Shown: positions 1 through 8,460 of the stretch, piece by piece
How positions within the stretch are numbered: the first letter of the stretch is position 1
Layout of the letters: each line of letters begins with the position of its first letter
DNA from: an uncultured Lachnospiraceae bacterium
Lineage (GTDB): Bacteria > Bacillota > Clostridia > Lachnospirales > Lachnospiraceae
Reading direction: 5' to 3'
Length of the DNA: 64,000 nucleotides
Assembly: GCA_910579805.1 (NCBI GenBank)
Contig: CAJTWM010000010.1
Location: 51,406 to 115,405, forward strand
Notes under the pieces: model-generated
What the model was told of the DNA's origin: nothing
Database searches by the model: none
The model's input: the letters and a program-made list of their open reading frames with translations, nothing else
Position numbers and translations under genes: made by a program

Positions 1-368
1 ACCGTTTCGGAATCCGTGATTTCTTTCAGCAGCGTTAAGATTTCTTTTTCCGTATATCCTAGCTGCTTCATATTTTCCAAAAATACTTTTATGCTTTCTT
101 TCGCAAGTTCTAACTGCGTTCCTTTGATCATATTGATGTCCTCCGTTACTATTCTTCCGCTTGTTCTCATGGTGATGATCAGGCCGCTGCGCTCCAGCTC
201 CGAAAAAGCTTTCTGCATCGTGTTGGGATTGACGTTTGCCTCCTGCGCAAGATCGCGCACGCTGGGGAGTCTGTCGCCCGGATGATACAGGCCGGATACG
301 ATCTGCATTTTCAGGATCGCTACGAGCTGCGCGTAGATCGGTCTGTCAGAATCTAAATTCCATGCCAT
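1..368 (-). CDS. GntR-family transcriptional regulator, YtrA-type (partial)
   Basis: Read on the minus strand from ATG at 368; the reading frame stays open to the left edge, so the C-terminus is missing (about 122 codons seen). The N-terminus begins MAWNLDSDRPIYAQL and contains the GntR winged helix, with the typical GDRLPSVRDLAQ and VNPNTMQKAFSELE segments. The short tail after the wing fits the YtrA subfamily, whose members usually sit with ABC transporter genes and repress their own operon. A good ribosome binding site (AGGAAG) lies just upstream. An inverted repeat at 411-432 is the probable self-operator. The genes it controls probably lie left of the window. Confidence 0.9.
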   Translation of the reverse strand, partial: MAWNLDSDRPIYAQLVAILKMQIVSGLYHPGDRLPSVRDLAQEANVNPNTMQKAFSELERSGLIITMRTSGRIVTEDINMIKGTQLELAKESIKVFLENMKQLGYTEKEILTLLKEITDSET

Positions 369-410
369 AGTTTGCTTCCTTTCTTTTGCTTGGTAAGTGT
401 CAAAATGATG

Positions 411-432
411 TTGTATTACTTAATTAATACAA
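411..432. promoter_or_regulatory. inverted repeat, probable GntR/YtrA operator
   Basis: Perfect 8-bp arms TTGTATTA and TAATACAA are separated by six bases. The site lies about 43 bases upstream of the GntR start codon. YtrA-type regulators bind AT-rich palindromes of this form in their own promoter, so autoregulation is the likely role. The site could also influence the divergent promoter at 476-505. Confidence 0.6.
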
Positions 433-475
433 TAATATAACATTTTAAAAAAAAGTCAATAGGAAATTTCATTTA

Positions 476-505
476 TTGCACAAAGAAGAATGTTGATGGT
501 ATAAT
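476..505 (+). promoter_or_regulatory. sigma-A promoter of the DUF5717 gene
   Basis: TTGCAC at 476-481 and a perfect TATAAT at 500-505 are separated by 18 bases. The predicted transcript start near 512 lies at an in-frame TTG (514). This makes the downstream GTG at 550, which has its own ribosome binding site, the better start codon. Confidence 0.65.
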
Positions 506-549
506 TGATTTGATTGTATAAAAATCGACAGAAGAAAAGAGGTGGGTAT

Positions 550-3500
550 GTGGAACAGGTCATAGAGCGTTTGCTGAGAGAAGAGTTTGATTATGAAAGA
601 GGCTCTTTGGACTTTTCCTGCCCCCGTTTAGAATTGACGATTGAAAAAGGAGAAACGGCGGAAGGCAGTTTTACGGTGTACGGCCTTCCGGGAAAACTTA
701 CGAAAGGGCGTATCACCACCTCGGATATGCGGATGGAATGCCTGACGCCTGAGTTTTGCGGAAACGAAGAACAGATACAATATTGTTTCCATTCGGAAGG
801 AATGGAAGAGGGGGATGTGGTAAAGGGAGAATTTTTCGTGATTTCCAATCAGGGAGAATATTACCTGCCGTATGTGGTCACGGTAGCTTACCGCGTATTG
901 GAATCTTCCCTCGGCGGAATCAAGAACCTGTTCCATTTTGCCAATCTGGCAAAGACGGATATGGCGGAGGCGCTGAAGCTTTTTTACTCCCCCTGTTTTA
1001 AACAGATCCTTACGGGAAACGACAGGCAGTTCTTAAAAGTATACGAAGGGCTTTCCAAATATAAAGGAAACGGGCAGAACTTAGAGGAATTTTTGATCGT
1101 CATCAATAAAAAACAGAAAATAGAATATCTGATACCGGAGACGGAGATCCATATTGAAAATCCGGAGGGCATCAGGGAAGAAATACTTTCCGTCACAAAA
1201 AACGGCTGGGGATATACTCTTTTGAACGTGGAGACGGAAGGGGACTTTCTTTATACGGAAAAATCGAACCTGACGGATGATGATTTTTTTGGAAACTATT
1301 GCCGGCTGCCGTATTATATAGACGCGGGCCGGCTGCATGGAGGAAAAAATTTCGGCAGGATACATATTTATAACGCCTACGCAGATCTGACCGTAGAAGT
1401 GTGTGTTTCGCAAAATGAAAATTACCGGGGCAGAAAACGCAGGGAATATGAGAAAAAGCAGGTGATCTGCCAGATGATCCGGTATTATCAGGCATTGCGC
1501 CTTAAAAAGATCGGGACGGGCATATGGCTCACTGAGACGCAGAATCTGGTGGAAAAACTGCTTTCTTTTGACGACAAAGATCTGGCATCCCGCCTTTTTC
1601 AGGCCCAGCTTCTGATCACGAGAGAGCGGTATAACGAAGCAAAGTGGATATTGGACAGACTCAGCCCCTATTTGGAGTATACGGACGCCGGGCCGGTGCT
1701 TTACTGCTATTATCTGTATCTGAATACGCTTTATAACAGAGAAGAAGCTTATGTAAATCAAGTCGCAAAAGAAGTAGAGGCCATTTACCGGGAACATGCC
1801 GGAAACTGGAGGATCGCGTGGCTGTTACTGTATCTGTCGGAAGAATACAGCAGGAGCGTACAGAAAAAGTGGATTTTTTTGGAGGAACAGTTTGCCTACG
1901 GCTGCAGAAGCCCCATTATTTATGCGGAGGCGGCGCAGCTTGTGACGGGCAATCCGGCGCTCCTGATGAAAATGGATGCGTTTGAACTGCAGGTATTGAA
2001 TTACATGGCAAAGCACGGGGCGCTGAATCTGGAAATCGTGACGCAGATCCAATATCTGGTACAGAGGACGAAAGAATATAAAGAGCGCGTTTTTTTCCTG
2101 CTTACATCCTGTTATAAAGTGAGGCCGGACGATGAGACGCTTTTGGCCATCTGTACGGCGCTCATCAAAGACGGGCGAAGGGGAGAAAAGTACTTTGGCT
2201 GGTATGAAAAGGCGGTGGAGCGTCAGCTACGGGTCACAAGGCTTTATGAATATTATATGATGTCCATAGACCTGAACAGTGAAAAGCCTCTGCCGAAAAC
2301 GGTTGCCATGTACTTTTCTTATCACAGCGACCTTGATTATGAGAGAAACGCATTTTTATATGCCAACGTCCATAAAAACAGGGAGCTTTTTCCGGAGGTA
2401 TACAAAGCCTATGAGACGAATATAGAAAAATTCGTGATGGAGCAGATCTTAAAGGAGCATATAAACCGGAATCTGTCTTATCTGTATAAACAGTATCTGA
2501 CGCCGCAGATGATAAACGAGGAAACAGCGGGCGCATTGTCGACGCTTTTATTCGTTAACCAGATCGAGATCAGGCGGTCGGACATCAGACAGGTGGCGGT
2601 ATACCATGCGAGGGCGGCGGAAGAAAAAATTTATCCGGTCTGCAGCGGTAAAGCGCTGGTGCCGCTTTTTGACAGTAATTATACCATGCTCTTTGAGGAT
2701 GGAGACCAAAACCGCTATCAGGTGAGCGTTCCTTATACGATGGAGAAATTTATGATTCCGGGCAAGCATGCCAAAATGATAGCGCCTTATGTCAGGGACC
2801 GGATCGGATATGCGGCGTATGTATGCGAATGCAGCAATCATTATGTCAATATTACCGAAGAGAATGTATTTTTCTTTTTACAGATCTTAAACAGCGGTGA
2901 AATAGAAGAAAGCTATAAAAAAGAGGTCAGCCTGAAATTAGTACAGTTTTATTATGATGCGGACAGGATCAGGGAACTGGACGAATATCTTGAGGCGGTG
3001 GAACCGGCTTTGTTCGGACCGAAAGAACGAGGGAAGATGATACAGTTTCTTGTGATGCGCGGTTTTTATGAAAAGGCATACGGGTGGATCGGAGGCTACG
3101 GAGCGGAAACGGTGGACGCTAAGATTTTAGTCCGCTTGTGCGACAGGCTGCTTGAACGGGAAGAATATGTAGGAGAGCCGCTGATGTGCGCCCTTATTAT
3201 GCGCGCTTTCAGGTATGGAAAATACGACGAGGCGCTGTTGACTTATCTGATGCGGGAATTTCAGGGCATGACAAAGGAGCTGAGGGATATATGGAAAGCA
3301 GCGGAGTCTTTTGAATTGGAAACCTATTCTTTTTCGGAAAGGATTATTTTACAGCTTTTATATACCGGCTCCTACATAGGGGAAAAGGAAGAGATATTCA
3401 GATCCTATGTGCGAAAGAACGGAAAGACGCAGTTAGAGACGGCCTTTCTGGCACAGGGCTCTTATGATTATTTTGTGAAAGAAAGAATACCGGACAACGG

Positions 3501-4137
3501 TTTGTTTGACGAGATCATAAGATTGTACGGGCTTTCGGAAAACATCCCCTTTATCTGTAAACTTGCCCTGACGAAATATTATGCGGAAAATAAAAATGAA
3601 CTGGGATGGGAAAAGGTTTACCGTGAGCCGGAAAGAAAGGCTTTAGGGGATTTTGTTTCAGAGCTGGTAGAGCGGGGAGCGGTGCTTTCCTGCCTTAAGG
3701 AATATGCGGACATTTTTCCGGCGGCGAAGCAATGCGGCGATAAACTGGTGATCGAGTACAGGACCCATCCCGACGCCAAAGTCATACTCCATTATATGAT
3801 TGAAAAAGAAGAAGAGGAGAAGGCGGAATACCATACGGAAGAAATGAAACCGGTATTCGGCGGGGTATGTACCAAAGAATTTGTCCTTTTCTTTGGCGAA
3901 AACCTGCAATATTATATTATCGAAGAATGGGAAGGCAGACAGCAGCTTACCGAAAGCAATTCTTTGCAGAAGAGCGATATCATGGAGGAGAGCGTACAGA
4001 CTAAATTTTCCATGATCAACGATATGGTGATCAGCGAGACCCTGCAGGATTATGATACGGTGGACGCCCTGATAGAAGAATATCTTTGGCAGGAATATGA
4101 AAATTCGCAGTTATTCTGTCTGCAGCCAAGTGTGTAA
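550..4137 (+). CDS. DUF5717 family giant repeat protein
   Basis: About 1195 residues from GTG 550, chosen because AGAGGTGG lies four to five bases upstream; an in-frame TTG at 514 falls on the predicted transcript start. The first 120 residues look like a beta-sandwich domain (alternating strands around LELTIEKGETAEGSFTVYG). The rest is mostly helical, with TPR-like pairs such as AQLLITRERYNEAKWILDRL. I see no signal peptide or membrane segment, so it is probably cytoplasmic. It matches what I know of DUF5717, a Lachnospiraceae family of unknown function found next to DUF5716. It is the first of four closely spaced genes ending at 7582. A scaffold role is inference only. Confidence 0.8.
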   Translation: MEQVIERLLREEFDYERGSLDFSCPRLELTIEKGETAEGSFTVYGLPGKLTKGRITTSDMRMECLTPEFCGNEEQIQYCFHSEGMEEGDVVKGEFFVISNQGEYYLPYVVTVAYRVLESSLGGIKNLFHFANLAKTDMAEALKLFYSPCFKQILTGNDRQFLKVYEGLSKYKGNGQNLEEFLIVINKKQKIEYLIPETEIHIENPEGIREEILSVTKNGWGYTLLNVETEGDFLYTEKSNLTDDDFFGNYCRLPYYIDAGRLHGGKNFGRIHIYNAYADLTVEVCVSQNENYRGRKRREYEKKQVICQMIRYYQALRLKKIGTGIWLTETQNLVEKLLSFDDKDLASRLFQAQLLITRERYNEAKWILDRLSPYLEYTDAGPVLYCYYLYLNTLYNREEAYVNQVAKEVEAIYREHAGNWRIAWLLLYLSEEYSRSVQKKWIFLEEQFAYGCRSPIIYAEAAQLVTGNPALLMKMDAFELQVLNYMAKHGALNLEIVTQIQYLVQRTKEYKERVFFLLTSCYKVRPDDETLLAICTALIKDGRRGEKYFGWYEKAVERQLRVTRLYEYYMMSIDLNSEKPLPKTVAMYFSYHSDLDYERNAFLYANVHKNRELFPEVYKAYETNIEKFVMEQILKEHINRNLSYLYKQYLTPQMINEETAGALSTLLFVNQIEIRRSDIRQVAVYHARAAEEKIYPVCSGKALVPLFDSNYTMLFEDGDQNRYQVSVPYTMEKFMIPGKHAKMIAPYVRDRIGYAAYVCECSNHYVNITEENVFFFLQILNSGEIEESYKKEVSLKLVQFYYDADRIRELDEYLEAVEPALFGPKERGKMIQFLVMRGFYEKAYGWIGGYGAETVDAKILVRLCDRLLEREEYVGEPLMCALIMRAFRYGKYDEALLTYLMREFQGMTKELRDIWKAAESFELETYSFSERIILQLLYTGSYIGEKEEIFRSYVRKNGKTQLETAFLAQGSYDYFVKERIPDNGLFDEIIRLYGLSENIPFICKLALTKYYAENKNELGWEKVYREPERKALGDFVSELVERGAVLSCLKEYADIFPAAKQCGDKLVIEYRTHPDAKVILHYMIEKEEEEKAEYHTEEMKPVFGGVCTKEFVLFFGENLQYYIIEEWEGRQQLTESNSLQKSDIMEESVQTKFSMINDMVISETLQDYDTVDALIEEYLWQEYENSQLFCLQPSV

Positions 4138-4164
4138 AGATTTTCTAAGGCGTCATCTTAGGAA

Positions 4165-5502
4165 ATGGGAAAAGAAAGGCATGGCAAGGGTATGATTTTG
4201 GAAAGAGAAGGTTCGGAAAGGAAGAACAGTACAAGATTTGCCGTAGGCTACGATCTGGGCAACTCGGTATCCCAGATCAGTTACAGCCTTCTTGGGGAAA
4301 AAGAACCGGAGACGGTCTCTACGGTGGCGGGAGGAGAAAACTATAATATTCCTACCGTACTCGCAAAAAGACGGAATGTGAACCAGTGGTTTTACGGAAA
4401 AGAGGCGCTCAAGGCGGCAGAGGACGACGAAGGGATATTGGTAGGGGAACTGCTCCGGCTGGCAAAGGAAAAGGAATCCGTAACGATCGAAGGAAATTCT
4501 TTTGAACCTGCCGCCATGCTCGCGCTTTTTATGAAACGGACGATGTCGCTTTTTACGATGATAGCGCCGATCGATAAAATAGAAGTATTTGTGGTGACGG
4601 TAGAAGAACTGGATAGGGATATGATCGATGTGCTGAACCGTGCAGTGGCGGGGGTCGGATTAAAAACGGAAAAGATTTATTTCCAGTCCCATATGGAAAG
4701 TTTTTACTATTATACGATTTTTCAGCCAAAAGAGTTGTGGAAATATCAGGTTTTGTTGTATGATTTCTGTGGCGGGCATATGAAGACTTACCGTATGGAA
4801 TGCAACAGAAGGACCACTCCGGTCGTCGCTTTTATTGAAACGGCCGAATATGAAACGATGCTCTTGGAGGAATTTCCCGAAGAGGAAGAGGAAAAGAAAC
4901 GGGCTATGGAACGGACGGACGCGCGTTTTACCAAGATCGTGGAGGACACTTTAAAGAATCATATCGTATCCTCCGCTTATTTGATCGGAGAAGGGTTCAA
5001 AGAAGGCTGGATGGAAGAATCTTTGAAACTTCTTTGTAAAAAGCGCAGGGTATTTCAGGGCAATAATCTTTACAGCAAGGGCGCCTGCTATAGCGGACTG
5101 GAAAAAATAAATCCCAGCGAGAACGGAAGAGCCCACGTATTTCTGGGGAACGATAAGCTAAAGTCCAACGTCGGTATGCGGGTACTGCGAAAAGGCGAAG
5201 ATTCTTATCTGGCGCTGTTAGATGCGGGGATCAGTTGGTTTGACGCCAAAAAAGAGTATGAGATCTTATTGGAGAGCGGCAGCGAGGTGTCCGTTTTGGT
5301 CACGCCCCTTAACGGGAAACAGATACGGGAGGTGGTACTGCACTTAGACGGAATGCTGGAGCGCCCCGAAAGGACTACGAGGCTTCTTATGAAAATTAGC
5401 ATGAACGGGGAGCATACGGTGACCGCAGAGTTTACGGATCTGGGATTTGGGGAATTATTTGCCGGATCAGGGCAGGTATGGAGGGAAGAGTTTGAGGTCT
5501 GA
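4165..5502 (+). CDS. DUF5716 family protein, Hsp70/actin-like ATPase fold
   Basis: 445 residues if the ATG at 4165 is used; ATG 4192 is an alternative, and neither has a clear ribosome binding site. An Hsp70/actin-like layout is readable: a phosphate-1 loop GYDLGNSVSQ (about residues 28-37), a phosphate-2-like strand LLYDFCGGHMK (197-206), and a late AYLIGEGFKEGWMEESLKLL adenosine-like motif (271-290) followed by YSKGACYSGL. The phosphate-2 motif is unusual (DFCGG instead of DxGGG). It lies 27 bases after the DUF5717 gene and is surely co-transcribed. The partner and substrate are unknown; a chaperone-like or assembly ATPase acting with the DUF5717 protein is inference. Confidence 0.75.
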   Translation: MGKERHGKGMILEREGSERKNSTRFAVGYDLGNSVSQISYSLLGEKEPETVSTVAGGENYNIPTVLAKRRNVNQWFYGKEALKAAEDDEGILVGELLRLAKEKESVTIEGNSFEPAAMLALFMKRTMSLFTMIAPIDKIEVFVVTVEELDRDMIDVLNRAVAGVGLKTEKIYFQSHMESFYYYTIFQPKELWKYQVLLYDFCGGHMKTYRMECNRRTTPVVAFIETAEYETMLLEEFPEEEEEKKRAMERTDARFTKIVEDTLKNHIVSSAYLIGEGFKEGWMEESLKLLCKKRRVFQGNNLYSKGACYSGLEKINPSENGRAHVFLGNDKLKSNVGMRVLRKGEDSYLALLDAGISWFDAKKEYEILLESGSEVSVLVTPLNGKQIREVVLHLDGMLERPERTTRLLMKISMNGEHTVTAEFTDLGFGELFAGSGQVWREEFEV

Positions 5503-5550
5503 AAAGGAACGGGACTTTCAAACGGCAGGACGAAAGGCAGATGGAATAAC

Positions 5551-6384
5551 GTGGGAAGAGTATTGTTGTGTGTGGGGAAAAGGGCTGAAAAACCATATTT
5601 TTTTGAAAAAACAGGACAGAATATATATTCGATAGAAGAACTGTGCTATGTGCTGGGAGAGAATGCGTATATACTGGACGAGGATATAGAAGATAAGGAA
5701 CTGGCCGGATGGGTCGAAGAGGAGTGCGGATTGCACGAGCTTTCCAAGACGTTATATACGCTGATCAACAAAAAAGTATCGGTGAGCGCATTTGTCGGTA
5801 CGGTCTTCGATTATACCGGGTATTATCCGAAAGAAAAGAGCGCCCAGATCGAGGAGATCCTGAAAAACGGGAGGAATTTAACGCTCTATGAACGGAAAAA
5901 AACAAAGGCGGATTGTCTGGTGCAGCGGGGGAAATATGCCGCGGCGATCAAAGAATACGACAGCCTGCTAAAGGAGCTGGACGGCAAAGATCCGCCGCTT
6001 TTGGCAAAGATCTATCATAATAAGGCCGTAGCGCAGGCGAATTTGTTCGCCTATGCCTATGCCGCAGGCGGATTTTACAAGGCGTATGAGATCAACGGCA
6101 TGGAAGAGGATTATATGGCGTATCTTGCGGCAAAGCGGCTTTCCATGAAAGAGGAAGATTATATTCGCTTTATTGCGGAAAATCCTGAAGGATACGCGGC
6201 GTCCCTGTTGCTGGAAAAGAAGCTCAATAAGATCAGAGAGCGGTGGCAGGGAACGAAAGGATGGGAGTACAAGGAAGTACTGCTTCAATATAAAGAAAAC
6301 GGCAACAAAAATCTTTATTACAGGGAAGTGGAGAAATTAATAAACGAACTGAAAGCGGAATACAGAGAATGTGCGGGCAGATAA
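5551..6384 (+). CDS. TPR-like protein of the DUF5716/5717 module
   Basis: 277 residues from GTG 5551, which is the only plausible early start. The N-terminal 110 residues are a mixed domain beginning MGRVLLCVGKRAEKPYFFEK. Residues 120-190 read as tetratricopeptide-like helices (KADCLVQRGKYAAAIKEY and IYHNKAVAQANLFAYAYAA). There is no signal peptide or membrane segment. It overlaps nothing and lies 48 bases after the DUF5716 gene and 16 bases before the next start, which fits an operon. The specific family is not recognised beyond the helical repeats; a scaffold or adaptor role for the neighbouring ATPase is inference. Confidence 0.7.
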   Translation: MGRVLLCVGKRAEKPYFFEKTGQNIYSIEELCYVLGENAYILDEDIEDKELAGWVEEECGLHELSKTLYTLINKKVSVSAFVGTVFDYTGYYPKEKSAQIEEILKNGRNLTLYERKKTKADCLVQRGKYAAAIKEYDSLLKELDGKDPPLLAKIYHNKAVAQANLFAYAYAAGGFYKAYEINGMEEDYMAYLAAKRLSMKEEDYIRFIAENPEGYAASLLLEKKLNKIRERWQGTKGWEYKEVLLQYKENGNKNLYYREVEKLINELKAEYRECAGR

Positions 6385-6400
6385 GGATTGGAGGAGCGAT

Positions 6401-7582
6401 ATGGGATTTTTTCGGAAATTGATGTGGTGGAAAAAAAAGGAGAAGGATCCGGAGGAATATGAAGAAGAATGGGACGATTCCGTCGTAGAGAGAAAACGGA
6501 TCGATATCAATAAAGAAGAGGACAGGGAAAGATACCTTCGCACCTGCTGCGAACAGATCGCGGACGCTTCGAGGGAAATGGAAAACCTGACTTACGAATA
6601 TGGCCTTGTGACCTCCTATCTAAAAGATATGGAAGAACTGGAGGCTCTTCCCCTCGAACAGCGTGAGGAGATCAACGAATATGCGGAAAAGATCGTGAAT
6701 CTGGAAAAAGTGCAGGAAGGTTATACAAAGACGGCGAAAAGGATCACGGACGTAAAGTTCAGGCAGATGGAGGCAATGGAAAACGAAATACAGGACGGAT
6801 ACCGTAAGATCAAAGAGGCGGAAGAATACAGGACGTTAGTAAAGCAGGATCTGCAGAAACTGGACGGAGAGCGTCATGCATACCAGTACCGCAGGGCGGA
6901 ACTGCACGGCACTTTGGATAATACGAGAGGGTTGTCCCAGATCTTTATGATCGCAGCGGCGGCCTGTCTGGTGATGTTGGTTATACTGCAGTTTGCATTG
7001 GAGATGAACGTAAAGATCGGCTATATTTTGATCGCAGCGCTGACGGCGGCGGCGGTCACATACTTCTATATCTGTTATACCGATGCGGAAAAAGAGCTGC
7101 AGAGAGTCAATTCCGGCATCAATCGTCTGATCCTGTTACAGAATACCGTAAAGATCCGGTATGTGAACAATAAAAATCTACTGGACTATCTTTATCTGAA
7201 ATATAAAGTAGGAAGCGCTTCGGAACTGGATCTTTTATGGGAAAAATACAGGGAAGAGGTGGAAGAGCGCAGAAAGATAGCGGAGACGGAAGAGGAATAT
7301 AATTTTTATCAGAAAGAGCTTTTAAAGACGCTCAGGCAGTATCATCTTAAAGATCCAAACGTGTGGGCGCATCAGGCGATCGCCATTATAGACAATAAGG
7401 AAATGGTGGAGATCCGTCACGGTCTGATAGAGAGAAGGCAGAATATCAGAAAACAGATGGATTATAATACCGGCATTGCCCAGACGGCACAGAATGAGAT
7501 CAAAGATATTGTGGATAAGTACCCCCAGTATGCACAGGAAATCGTAGATATCGTAAGCGAATATGAAAAAGCATATTCTTAA
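6401..7582 (+). CDS. two-TM coiled-coil membrane protein of the DUF5716/5717 module
   Basis: 393 residues from ATG 6401, chosen because GGAGG lies nine bases upstream; an in-frame ATG at 6371 inside the previous gene has no such site. A very acidic and basic N-terminus is followed by long heptad helices, two adjacent hydrophobic segments (about residues 181-200 and 206-225), and a second charged helical half. This layout predicts a hairpin in the membrane with both coiled coils in the cytoplasm. It could anchor the DUF5717/DUF5716/TPR proteins to the membrane, which is inference. No terminator is evident before the purC promoter. Confidence 0.7.
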   Translation: MGFFRKLMWWKKKEKDPEEYEEEWDDSVVERKRIDINKEEDRERYLRTCCEQIADASREMENLTYEYGLVTSYLKDMEELEALPLEQREEINEYAEKIVNLEKVQEGYTKTAKRITDVKFRQMEAMENEIQDGYRKIKEAEEYRTLVKQDLQKLDGERHAYQYRRAELHGTLDNTRGLSQIFMIAAAACLVMLVILQFALEMNVKIGYILIAALTAAAVTYFYICYTDAEKELQRVNSGINRLILLQNTVKIRYVNNKNLLDYLYLKYKVGSASELDLLWEKYREEVEERRKIAETEEEYNFYQKELLKTLRQYHLKDPNVWAHQAIAIIDNKEMVEIRHGLIERRQNIRKQMDYNTGIAQTAQNEIKDIVDKYPQYAQEIVDIVSEYEKAYS

Positions 7583-7632
7583 AGCGCATAAATTTTGTGC
7601 AAAGAGTTTGACGGGAAGAAAAAGAAGCGTTG

Positions 7633-7661
7633 TTGACTTCTTATTATGAGTGCGATATAAT
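7633..7661 (+). promoter_or_regulatory. purC promoter
   Basis: TTGACT (7633-7638) and TATAAT (7656-7661) are separated by exactly 17 bases, close to a consensus sigma-A promoter. It would drive purC-purF and starts a leader of about 85 bases. Confidence 0.8.
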
Positions 7662-7675
7662 GTGCGCGTGAACAG

Positions 7676-7735
7676 GCATAAGAGGAAAGGCGCAGGACGC
7701 CCGTTATGCTGCAAGTTAAATACCCGGACGTAAGG
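7676..7735 (+). promoter_or_regulatory. structured purC leader, unclassified
   Basis: The leader can fold as GCATAA (7676-7681) with TTATGC (7704-7709), enclosing GGCG/CGCC (7689-7692 with 7698-7701). A weak CCC/GGG stem follows at 7723-7735. I compared it by eye with purine, PRPP, ZTP and guanidine riboswitches and saw none of their conserved cores. No poly-U terminator is present, so any control would act on translation or by protein binding. Confidence 0.35.
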
Positions 7736-7752
7736 GAGAATGAGAGGCAGAG

Positions 7753-8460
7753 ATGAAAAAATTAGAGCAACTCTATGAAGGAAAAGCAAAAAAAGTATTT
7801 ACCACCGAGGATCCGGACGTGCTGATCGTGGATTATAAAGATGATGCGACCGCATTTAACGGAGAGAAAAAGGGAACGATCATGGGAAAAGGCGTGATCA
7901 ATAACCGTATGACCAATCATGTATTCAGGATCCTGGAAAAAGAGGGAGTCCCGACTCACTTAGTAGAGGAATTGAGCGACAGGGAGACGGCGGTAAAGAA
8001 AGTGGAGATCGTACCGCTGGAGGTCATTATCCGTAACGTGGCGGCAGGAAGTTTTTCAAAAAGGCTGGGCGTTCCCGAAGGCACTCCTTTTAAAGAGCCT
8101 ACGATTGAATTCAGCTATAAAAACGACGAATTAGGCGATCCGCTCATCAACTCCTATTTTGCGGTTGCTTTGGGGCTTGCTACATGGGAAGAGATCGAAA
8201 CGATCAAGAAATATGCGTTTAAAGTGAATGAAGTGCTGAAAGCGTACTTTTTACAGGCGGATATCAAGCTGATCGATTTTAAGATCGAGTTCGGGCGTTA
8301 TCATGGGCAGATCATCCTTGCCGACGAGACTTCGCCGGATACCTGCCGTCTGTGGGACGCACATACAAATGAAAAACTGGATAAAGACCGTTTCCGCAGG
8401 GATATGGGAAATGTAGAAGAAGCATATAACGAAGTATTTAAACGTCTGGGGTTAGCATAA
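7753..8460 (+). CDS. purC: phosphoribosylaminoimidazole-succinocarboxamide synthase
   Basis: 235 residues, the normal length of the bacterial single-domain enzyme. It joins CAIR and aspartate using ATP to give SAICAR in de novo purine synthesis, in the cytoplasm. The N-terminus LYEGKAKKVF, the VEIVPLEVIIRNVAAGSF segment and the QIILADETSPDTCRLWD segment are diagnostic. The ATG follows a GAGAGGCAG ribosome binding site. purF starts on the very next base after the stop, so the two are one operon under the strong promoter at 7633. Confidence 0.97.
   Translation: MKKLEQLYEGKAKKVFTTEDPDVLIVDYKDDATAFNGEKKGTIMGKGVINNRMTNHVFRILEKEGVPTHLVEELSDRETAVKKVEIVPLEVIIRNVAAGSFSKRLGVPEGTPFKEPTIEFSYKNDELGDPLINSYFAVALGLATWEEIETIKKYAFKVNEVLKAYFLQADIKLIDFKIEFGRYHGQIILADETSPDTCRLWDAHTNEKLDKDRFRRDMGNVEEAYNEVFKRLGLA

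Noticed and set aside
1081..1797. Long minus-strand ORFs inside the DUF5717 gene
   Set aside because: They lack ribosome binding sites and sensible protein composition, and the plus-strand gene is continuous with a promoter and good start.
7583..7632. Terminator after the DUF5716/5717 module
   Set aside because: Only a 5-bp imperfect stem was seen, without a T-run.
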